Shown here: positions 29,596 to 37,371 of the stretch, piece after piece
Layout of the letters: the number at the start of each line of letters is the position of its first letter
How positions within the stretch are numbered: the first letter of the stretch is position 1
Source: Candidatus Bathyarchaeota archaeon
GTDB lineage: Archaea; Thermoproteota; Bathyarchaeia; Bathyarchaeales; Bathycorpusculaceae
DNA: 64,000 nt
Direction: 5' to 3'
NCBI GenBank assembly: GCA_017883615.1
Contig: JADGNF010000034.1
Location: 1 to 64,000 of the forward strand
Made by a program: the position numbers and the translations under genes
Notes under the pieces: generated by a model
Seen by the model: the letters and a program-made list of their open reading frames with translations, nothing else
Told to the model about the DNA's origin: nothing
Databases searched by the model: none

Positions 29596-29917
29596 CGTCA
29601 CAAATCACAAAAAAATGCTCAAAATCGATTCAAATCACTAGTGACGAAGCACATCACTAAGGAGTTGAAAAGAACATCAGCTAACTCTTTAATTATAGGA
29701 GATTACGTGGAAATAAACTCAATTCTGAACTATTTTGAAGACCTAAAGTAACATGGCAATATTTAATGAGAATTAAGAAGTTTTGTGATGTGTGACATCA
29801 TAGAACCTGTGACGAAATGAGCGACCATAAACCTTAAATTTCCCATGGATAACTGTGATATGTGATGCAACACCATAAGTCACTTGCAAATCACGGACGA
29901 ATCACGTTAAAATCACA
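29589..29917. repeat. Right GTGAT/ATCAC motif array upstream of the membrane-wHTH gene
   Basis: Palindrome TTTGTGACGTCACAAA 29589..29604; TCACTAGTGA 29635..29644; GTGAT/GTGAC pairs at 29785/29792 and GTGAT pair at 29855/29862; ATCAC at 29890, 29901, 29912 (11-bp steps). Confidence 0.8.
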
Positions 29918-29929
29918 GGGGAAGAAAAA

Positions 29930-30724
29930 ATGGTAGACTTCACGCTAATACTAATAACCGCAATTTCATCCGCCCTTCTTGTAGCAACAACATACGTAGC
30001 AGTCGAATATTACCGACAGCTCCGCAAAGCACAAAAAGAATATGAAAAAGCCAAAGATTTCGTCGAAGACATAGTGCTAAGTTTCAACAGAGAACTCAAA
30101 CGGGAAGCGGAAAAAATAGAAAAAGTATCCTACAAGGTAGAAGTGAGCGCATCAAAAGCCGACTCAGGCCTCGATAAGGCAGAAAGCATTGAAAAAAGAG
30201 TTGCACCTCTCGAAACCCAAATTAGCCAAATCGGCACCCAAGTCGAATCATTAACCAATACCATAGGTGCCCTCTCGGAAGCCAACGCGAAAACCGTTGA
30301 AAAACTATCTAATCTTGAGATCCCCAGTCTTGACGAAAAAATGTACAATATTGAATCAGCTCAGGAAATGCTAAAAACTAAGATTTCAAGCTTGGAGGAA
30401 CAGATGCAAAAGTTTTCCTTCAGCCCAGAAGTGAAATCTGAAAATCCTTTTCCAGTAATGCCAATCAAACGGGATAAAGCCTTAGCAGCGCTGACCGAAA
30501 CCGAGGTGTCAGTTCTGGAATTCCTCTCGACGGAAGGACCGAAAACCGCTCCTGAAATCAAAGAAAAAGTCCAACTAAGTCGAGAACATACCGCCAGACT
30601 CATGAAGAGACTCTATGAAGAAGGTTATCTGGAAAGGGAAACGGGAAAACTACCCTTTAAGTACAGCGTTAAGAAAGAAATGGAAAAACTCCTAAGGAAA
30701 CCCGAAGCGCCAGCTTCGGCATAG
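29930..30724 (+). CDS. Membrane-anchored coiled-coil protein with C-terminal winged helix (MarR/TrmB-like)
   Basis: N-terminal TM MVDFTLILITAISSALLVATTYVAV, long heptad-like coil, then LTETEVSVLEFLSTEGPKTAPEIKEKVQLSREHTARLMKRLYEEGYLERETGKLPFKYSV. Confidence 0.8.
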   Translation: MVDFTLILITAISSALLVATTYVAVEYYRQLRKAQKEYEKAKDFVEDIVLSFNRELKREAEKIEKVSYKVEVSASKADSGLDKAESIEKRVAPLETQISQIGTQVESLTNTIGALSEANAKTVEKLSNLEIPSLDEKMYNIESAQEMLKTKISSLEEQMQKFSFSPEVKSENPFPVMPIKRDKALAALTETEVSVLEFLSTEGPKTAPEIKEKVQLSREHTARLMKRLYEEGYLERETGKLPFKYSVKKEMEKLLRKPEAPASA

Positions 30725-30838
30725 ATTACTTGGGAAAAAAATCAGCCTGCTTGATTTGATTAACGGGTTATAGCTGATGGCAGGCAACCCATCAAAATGC
30801 AAAAGTCATCGCGGCTTCGCTATAGTCTCTATCTTTGG

Positions 30839-31270
30839 CTATTTTAGTTTCTGCTTTATGATCGCTTGCGGAGTCGCTGTAGAAATCTTGTATTTCAAAT
30901 CATTGGCGCCGCCATTTCTGAGAAGGAACCCTTTGCCTGCAAGCCGCGAAAGGTAAGTTGAAACTGTGCTCAAACTAATCGGCTCCTTAAGCTCCTGCTC
31001 ATAATAGGATTGGATTTCCTTAGATGAAAACCACACCATGGGAAAGTTTTTCAGGATAACCCCTCGAACCTTATCAAATCTGGAAGAGCTACCAACTGAA
31101 TTCACGTTTCCCCCGCCGGGGCTCGGGTTTTCTCCCGGCATGCCGCCGAGCAATTCCACAAGGTCCAGAAGACGCATAGCTTTATCCCTAGTAATTTGCC
31201 CTTCGAATGCGACAGTGTATCGGTTACCTTCACTGTCGAATAGCTCCACACGCATCTTCCGAGCAGGCAT
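30839..31270 (-). CDS. Winged-helix DNA-binding protein next to the putative origin
   Basis: IQSYYEQELKEPISLSTVSTYLSRLAGKGFLLRNGGANDLKYKIS. Confidence 0.75.
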   Translation of the reverse strand: MPARKMRVELFDSEGNRYTVAFEGQITRDKAMRLLDLVELLGGMPGENPSPGGGNVNSVGSSSRFDKVRGVILKNFPMVWFSSKEIQSYYEQELKEPISLSTVSTYLSRLAGKGFLLRNGGANDLKYKISTATPQAIIKQKLK

Positions 31271-31290
31271 CTAGGGTGTACACCTTAAGG

Positions 31291-31661
31291 GTTCACAACT
31301 TTACACTTCACATCTTATAGCTGTTATGGTGAAACAAGTCAATGTGAAAAGCCCAATTTCAACCTATTTTCATCAATAGACTGAAATGTGTAGATAATAT
31401 GGAATTACAGGCTTCACATGTTTTCAAACTTGCAAAATCTATTCAAGACCAGCTTGGTTTTGTATCTCCAGTAGAAGCGTAGGGGTGTGAGGTTCACTGT
31501 AAACAAGCAAGATTATGCCATTTTTGGATAAAACTGGCGAATTAACGAACAGTTTTCTAGCTAACTTCACATGTCGTTCACAATAATGTGAACCAAAGTC
31601 ACAAACCAAGACAAATTTGATAATTGATGGTCCCTACGAAAGAACTCTTCATAGTATCACA
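31291..31661. repeat. TTCACA/TGTGAA motif cluster including dyad GTTCACA-N4-TGTGAAC
   Basis: TTCACA at 31292, 31307, 31413, 31566, 31577 (the last two 11 bp apart); TGTGAA at 31343 and 31587; dyad 31576..31593. Confidence 0.75.
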
Positions 31662-32069
31662 ATTTCCAGAAACAAATTTTCAACGTTAGGATCCCCATGA
31701 TTTCTCAAATATTCACGACAAAAAGGGACACCCCTTCATTTCCTCTCCAACACTTTTTTGCAAGCAGTCACTTGACAAGGTCAGAAAAATATTTTACAGT
31801 TTACTTATCTAAAATCTTTAACAATCATTATTAATATAGTTCAAAATATATAACCACGCAGAGTATTCTTCTTCTATAACATAATCTTACATATTCTCGC
31901 AAGAGTATTAAAGAGTTGAATAGAGTTCCAGTAGAAATTTTGGGGTGTGCCTCTTGAGACTTAATCGGTAACTGCGAAGCATTTCCATCTGGTTTTAGGA
32001 TTGTTAAGCTCTCCAACTATTTTTTTGTACTGTAGTCTTTATCTGTTCCACGCGAAATAACGGTGTTAC
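31466..32069. promoter_or_regulatory. Putative chromosomal replication origin (oriC) with ORB-like elements and AT-rich core
   Basis: CTCCAGTAGAAGCGTAGGGGTGTG 31466..31489; TTCCAGTAGAAATTTTGGGGTGTG 31926..31949; inverted matches 31727..31750 and (weaker) 31689..31712; degenerate TTCCACGCGAAATAACGGTGTT from 32046; AT-rich about 31780..31890; orc1/cdc6 starts at 32079. Confidence 0.75.
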
Positions 32070-32078
32070 CTCTGGGAA

Positions 32079-33326
32079 ATGATGACATTGGGCAACCCAA
32101 ACATACTTGACGACGTGTTCGAAAAATTCATAAACGAAGCTAAACTCTTCAAAGACCGAGAAGTCTTAAGGCATGACTATTTGCCCGAGAAGCTTCCCCA
32201 TCGCGAAGAACAAATCCGGCTACTTGGCCAGGTGGTTGCTCCGGTTCTGAAAGATTCTCGTTGCTCTAACATTTTCATATACGGAAAGACCGGAACAGGA
32301 AAAACCGCAGTAACAAAATTTGTTGTTAGCCATCTGGAATCCAAAGCTAAGGAGTACGGTGCACCGGTAAAGTTTTGCTACATAAACTGTCGAATGACCG
32401 GATCGGAGTACCGAGTTTTCGCAAGCTTGAGCCAAAGTCTTGGCTTATCCATTCCCTTTACTGGTTTGTCTGTGGGTGAAGTATTTGACAGATTCCAAGC
32501 AGGATTGGATAGCACCCGAACCCTTTTCATTATTATTCTAGACGAAATAGACGCTTTAATTAAAGACCGAGGCGACGGAATTCTCTATGAGTTAACTCGG
32601 ATAAACGAATCTTTGCATAAGAGCAAAGTTGCCCTCATCGGAATATCCAACGACTTGCGACTAAAAGAGTTCCTTGATCCACGTGTTTTCAGTTCCTTAA
32701 GCGAGGAAGAAATGGTCTTCAGACCGTACGACGCAGGCGAGCTCCGAAACATCTTGCAGGAAAGGTCGAGACTTGGCTTTTTTGAGGGGGTTCTTTCGGA
32801 AGCCGCGTTGAGTATCTGTTCTGCGTTAGCCGCTGCGGAGCATGGGGACGCGCGGCGTGCTTTAGATCTTTTGCGCGTTGCTGGAGAAGTGGCGGAGCGG
32901 CAAGGTTCCGCGACTATAACGGAAGAACATGTTCGAGAAGCAGAAAAACACATCGAACACAATAAGGTAGTCGAAGCCCTGAAGAACTCAACGTTGCACT
33001 CCAAGCTTGTGCTGCTAAGCGTGTATCATCTAGGTAAAGCATGCAGCGGTAGCGCGACCACCGGCGAAATCTATGATGTCTACAATGAGCTTTGCGGAGA
33101 ACTGGGCGTGAGCATGCTTACTCAAAGGCGACTTGGAACCTTGATTAACGAACTTGACGCGATGGGACTTCTAAACTCAAAAGTCGTGAGCATGGGCAGA
33201 TACGGACGCACAAAAAAGATACGCTTAGAAATCGCGCGCTCACTCATCCAAGATGTCTTCGCAACTGACGGAAGGCTCGGGCATTTAATGGAATATACAC
33301 CCAAGCTTGTCTCCAAAAAACAATAG
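32079..33326 (+). CDS. cdc6: Orc1/Cdc6 replication initiator
   Basis: NIFIYGKTGTGKTAVTKFV Walker A; LFIIILDEIDALI Walker B; C-terminal winged helix. Confidence 0.97.
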   Translation: MMTLGNPNILDDVFEKFINEAKLFKDREVLRHDYLPEKLPHREEQIRLLGQVVAPVLKDSRCSNIFIYGKTGTGKTAVTKFVVSHLESKAKEYGAPVKFCYINCRMTGSEYRVFASLSQSLGLSIPFTGLSVGEVFDRFQAGLDSTRTLFIIILDEIDALIKDRGDGILYELTRINESLHKSKVALIGISNDLRLKEFLDPRVFSSLSEEEMVFRPYDAGELRNILQERSRLGFFEGVLSEAALSICSALAAAEHGDARRALDLLRVAGEVAERQGSATITEEHVREAEKHIEHNKVVEALKNSTLHSKLVLLSVYHLGKACSGSATTGEIYDVYNELCGELGVSMLTQRRLGTLINELDAMGLLNSKVVSMGRYGRTKKIRLEIARSLIQDVFATDGRLGHLMEYTPKLVSKKQ

Positions 33327-33356
33327 CCTCACGCAGCTCTTCTTTTTTTGGTGCCT

Positions 33357-34931
33357 TTAGAGGAAGGAAAGCACTGATGCTTCCATTGTTTGTAAGTTGA
33401 CAACAGGCACTTTTCCTGGAGTTGGCATCAACCCGAGTTTTGCCATGTAGTCGGTTTGTTCTTGCCAACCTCCAGAATTTACAACCAAAACTCCACGGTG
33501 ATTACACATGCCTACAACGTGGATATGTCCTGCGTGGAAAATGTCTGGCACCCGATCTACCACTAGGAAGTCTCGGTTTTCCGGAGACAGAGTTGTCTTG
33601 CCGCCATAAATTGGTGCCAAGTGGCGTCCTTGCATGAGGAGTCTCATAGCTTTCTCGGGGTGCGCATGGTCTAAGCCTGGAACCGCGCCGATTATGTCGT
33701 CTAAGCTCCGGCCGTGGTACATGAGGACTTCAACGTTGTGAAGGCCAACTGTGCATGGGTTTCCGAGAGAGTATATTCTTCTTTTTCCCTGGAGCGTTGG
33801 TAAGTAGTCCTCTGATATTGCTGGTTGGGGTAGGGATTTCCTGGGGGCATCGTGGTTTCCGGGGGAAACTACGATTTCGATGTGTTCTGGGATCCTCGCA
33901 AGCGCTCTGGCAGCCATTTTGTATTGCTTGTGGACGTCTCGAATGTTTAATTCCAACGCTTGCCCTGGGAAAACTCCAACTCCGTCAACAACATCTCCGG
34001 CAATTAAGCAGTATTTTACGTGACTGGCGATATCCCGCATGGATTCGTTTCCGTAGTTGCCGTTTAGCCACTGTATAAAACGTTTGAAGGCATCTTTTGT
34101 GAATTTGTTGCTCCCAATATGGATGTCTGATGTGAGAACTGCGTAAATGGGTTCTGCAGCTCTTCGCATGGGTTTTTGCCCGACCTCGGGAAAGATTATA
34201 TCTTCCGCTAGAAACAGGTGCCCTCGAGTTTTTGCTACCGCGAAGCATACAATTTGGTCTTGGAGAAGTAGTTGGGCTTTCTTCTGGACTTCTTCAGGAG
34301 CTTTAGTTGGGACTAGAATAGTGGCGGTTGCATTAAGGTCTTCGATTGTGATTAGTTGTTGCTGCTTTGCTTCGCGCTTTTCGGTGACCATACCGATTAT
34401 TTTCATTTTTGTTTTCGGTTGGGATTTAAGTGCTTCCGAAATTGGGGTAGCGGCTTTAACATCCATTCTTTGCCGCAAGATTTTTTCTACGCGTTTAAAT
34501 CGGTCCTGGAAGTATTCGAGGAATTCTTCTATGGTTCCATTAGAGCTCAGTTTTTCAGTAGGGTCTTCGAGTACTTCAATTTGTGACTCCACATCTTTTG
34601 CATAAGGCCGAAATTGACTGCTTGCAGCTGGGAATTGTCTTTCCGGTCGTTGGGGCTCCTCTTCCGCTTCACTTTGAATCGTGAACTGGGCTGGACTTTG
34701 GACCTCTTCGGGCTGTTCGTGTTGTTGTAGAACGGATTCTAAGAGGCATTTCCCGATAAACATGGGTTTCTCTTGGAGGCAGTCACATTTTTTCAGCGCC
34801 TTCGTCATTAATTCGGTTGGATCCTGAAGAGTTGATACCGTAGTTAAGTATTCGAAAGCTTCTCTGTCGATTTGGTAACCTGCTGCCATTGTGATTTCTA
34901 TAGCCTTTTGAAGCCTTCCAGATGCGCTCAT
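33357..34931 (-). CDS. polB: DNA polymerase D small subunit (DP1)
   Basis: AVLTSDIHIGSNKF; VVSPGNHDAPRKSLPQPAI; IFHAGHIHVVG metallophosphatase motifs. Confidence 0.96.
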   Translation of the reverse strand: MSASGRLQKAIEITMAAGYQIDREAFEYLTTVSTLQDPTELMTKALKKCDCLQEKPMFIGKCLLESVLQQHEQPEEVQSPAQFTIQSEAEEEPQRPERQFPAASSQFRPYAKDVESQIEVLEDPTEKLSSNGTIEEFLEYFQDRFKRVEKILRQRMDVKAATPISEALKSQPKTKMKIIGMVTEKREAKQQQLITIEDLNATATILVPTKAPEEVQKKAQLLLQDQIVCFAVAKTRGHLFLAEDIIFPEVGQKPMRRAAEPIYAVLTSDIHIGSNKFTKDAFKRFIQWLNGNYGNESMRDIASHVKYCLIAGDVVDGVGVFPGQALELNIRDVHKQYKMAARALARIPEHIEIVVSPGNHDAPRKSLPQPAISEDYLPTLQGKRRIYSLGNPCTVGLHNVEVLMYHGRSLDDIIGAVPGLDHAHPEKAMRLLMQGRHLAPIYGGKTTLSPENRDFLVVDRVPDIFHAGHIHVVGMCNHRGVLVVNSGGWQEQTDYMAKLGLMPTPGKVPVVNLQTMEASVLSFL

Positions 34932-35180
34932 TCTACAGTATTTCTCCGCAGTTTAATTGCTTGTATGCTTTTCTCCTGTATTAGTCTATTCACTTTTGCC
35001 AAGTCTGCTCCAGTTTTTTGCTTTGTGAAGAAACTGGGGGCGTTCTTGCTTTCGTTGGAGTCTATACGAATTAGACATTGCGGTGTTAATTGTAACATTA
35101 TACTTCAAGTTTATATAAGCCAATTTATCATTTGATATGTATCTCTTTCCAAGACTGGATGCCGAACCGGAAGTGTATTT

Positions 35181-36152
35181 ATGGCTGATCTGCGTAAGGT
35201 GCAACGAACTCCAACCGGTACTTTCTTTGTTTGTCTTCCGCGTGGTTGGTCCGAAAAAAGCGGGCTCAAGAAAGGTGTGTTGGTTGCATTAAACGAAACT
35301 GCTGAGGGGAAGCTTTGTGTTGACCCAAAATACAACGATGACCCCGCACCAAAAATTACTTCACTAACTGTGAGCTCATTTTTGGGTCGCGAAATCGTAG
35401 GTCGCTACTTGTTGGGTTCAGACATCATCCGAATTGAAGCTAAGGAACGCATCGATTTAGACACTAGAAAAGTGGTTAAAGCAACCGTGGGGTCGCTGAT
35501 TGGACTCGAAATTGTTGAGGAAAACTATTCTCAAATTGTTCTGCAATGTCTGCTAGAGCCTTCAGGGTTTCCTCCGGAAAAGATTCTGCGACGAAACTAT
35601 GCAATAGTTGCAGGAATGCATCGGGATGCTGTTAACTCTTTCATTGATGCAGATTTGCAGCTTGCCAAAAGTGTAATAGCCAGAGATGACGAGAACAACA
35701 GACTCTATTTCCTATTGGTCCGAATCTTGCGCACGATAATTCAGAATCCACGTTTGAGTGAAAAGCTTGGCTTAACAGCGATTGAATGTTTAGATTACCG
35801 TTTGGCTGCGAGTCTTGTGGAGACTATGGGTGATGCATGTGCGCAAGTTGCTGCGAAAACTTTAGAGTTAAACGGTGCGAAGCCATCGGATGAGTTGAGG
35901 AACTTGTTGTCAAATTTGCAGACCGTTTGTTATGACGCGCATGAGCAGGCTTTGAAGTCCTTTGTTAACAAAGATATCACTTCAGCGGAGAATGTGCGGC
36001 AAATGCGGGAAAAAGTCCAAACTTTGTCTGTTGAAATAGAGAACGAGGCTAAAGATCAACCGTTGGATGTTATGCCGCAGATGTTGGCGACAACAGCAAT
36101 TCTTAGGCAAATTTACGAGCATAGTGTGGACCTGGCGGATTTGGTTGTCTAA
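35181..36152 (+). CDS. AbrB-like + PhoU domain protein
   Basis: N-terminal VQRTPTGTFFVCLPRGWSEKSGLKKGVLVAL (SpoVT/AbrB-like); C-terminal helical PhoU-like repeats. Confidence 0.85.
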   Translation: MADLRKVQRTPTGTFFVCLPRGWSEKSGLKKGVLVALNETAEGKLCVDPKYNDDPAPKITSLTVSSFLGREIVGRYLLGSDIIRIEAKERIDLDTRKVVKATVGSLIGLEIVEENYSQIVLQCLLEPSGFPPEKILRRNYAIVAGMHRDAVNSFIDADLQLAKSVIARDDENNRLYFLLVRILRTIIQNPRLSEKLGLTAIECLDYRLAASLVETMGDACAQVAAKTLELNGAKPSDELRNLLSNLQTVCYDAHEQALKSFVNKDITSAENVRQMREKVQTLSVEIENEAKDQPLDVMPQMLATTAILRQIYEHSVDLADLVV

Positions 36153-36442
36153 CCCAAGTTTGCATCTGTTGTTTGAAAACTCCCGCATCTTTTTGTCGCT
36201 AGAAATGGACGCTGTTTGCTCTCAGCGACCTATCCCCCCTCTACTTATAGCCTCGACATTTGTGGCGCCGCAGTTTGACTCTTGGCACGATTGTTGACTT
36301 ACCTTTTTAAAGTATTGTGCGAACCCTCATGGAGCGATATTTTCCTTCAACATTTGTGGTTGTGACATTTGCAGGCTGCGTGTGTTATCTCTTGTCAGGG
36401 ACTGAAACGTTTTTAGCCCAAAGCCGCAATCCTTACTGGTAA

Positions 36443-36572
36443 GCCGGGGTGGCGGAGTGGTTATCGCGCTGGCCTCGAGATCCAAACTTGCACAGAGAAG
36501 GGCCGTGCCAAAATGGGCAAGCCAGCCAGTGGGCCTTGGCCCGCAGGGGTTCGAGTCCCTTCCCCGGCGCCA
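36443..36572 (+). tRNA. tRNA-Ser(CGA) with 44-nt intron; CCA encoded
   Basis: Acceptor GCCGGGG/CCCCGGC, anticodon loop CTCGAGA, long variable arm GGGCCTTGGCCC, T-loop GGGGTTCGAGTCCC; proposed intron 36480..36523 after position 37. Confidence 0.9.
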
Positions 36573-36580
36573 CCTCCCGC

Positions 36581-37294
36581 TTAGTTTAGTCTGAAGTAGA
36601 TACGTCGGTTGTTTTTGCCCTTATTTTCAGTTTTTATGAGTTCGACTTTTCCGACTTCTTTCAGGTTCCGTACATGAGTGCCGCCGTCCGCCTGCCTATC
36701 TATGCCTTCGATTTCGACGATTCTTAGGACTGGGAGGTCGGGTGGGAACGCTTCTGCCATTTTGACGATGCCGGGAATTTTCAGCGCTTTTTCCCGGGGC
36801 AGTTCGAACCATTTCACGAGGACATCGGTGCCGAAAAGCTGATTCGCCTTCGCAAGGTAACCTTCCAGAAGGGATTTGTCAAATTTTTCTAGGCTGAAGT
36901 CGAAGCGGACGTAATCCTCTTCCAACTGGTTGCCCGTGATAAGTGCACCTGTGCCTTTGTTAAGGAGGGATGCTATGACGTGGGCGGCAGTGTGACTGCG
37001 CATGAGTTTGTATCTTCTTTCCCAATTGAGAATGCATTGAACTTTATCTCCAGGCTGAAGCCCTGGGCGGTCGACTTCATGGCTGATTTCACCCGAAAAC
37101 TTACCTGCATAAATGACTCTGAAAGCTTCGGTGCCTTTGATTAGCTTGCCTGTATCGCAGGGTTGTCCCCCGCCCTTGGCGTAGAAAATCGTCTGATCCA
37201 AAATCACGTACTTTTCGTCTTTCACTGAAACAACAATGGCGGGACCTTCTTTGAGATAACTGTCTGCTAAGAATAATGCTTTAGTCATTGACAT
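36581..37294 (-). CDS. Alanyl-tRNA editing protein (AlaX family)
   Basis: FYAKGGGQPCDTG; MRSHTAAHVIASLLN; DRQADGGTHVRNLKEVG. Confidence 0.93.
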   Translation of the reverse strand: MSMTKALFLADSYLKEGPAIVVSVKDEKYVILDQTIFYAKGGGQPCDTGKLIKGTEAFRVIYAGKFSGEISHEVDRPGLQPGDKVQCILNWERRYKLMRSHTAAHVIASLLNKGTGALITGNQLEEDYVRFDFSLEKFDKSLLEGYLAKANQLFGTDVLVKWFELPREKALKIPGIVKMAEAFPPDLPVLRIVEIEGIDRQADGGTHVRNLKEVGKVELIKTENKGKNNRRIYFRLN

Positions 37295-37371
37295 ATCCCC
37301 TCGGGATTTGTTGTCTCTTCTTGCAAAAGTCTATATCAGCTTTTGCGTAAGAAAGTATTGAGTCGGATAAA

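Noticed and set aside
28500-29925. Insertion sequence or transposon
   Set aside because: No transposase-like ORF and no long terminal inverted repeats; the inverted motif arrays are short and multi-copy.
31831-32016. 61-aa minus ORF inside the putative origin
   Set aside because: Sequence is AT-rich with no domain signature and overlaps an ORB-like element; treated as chance.
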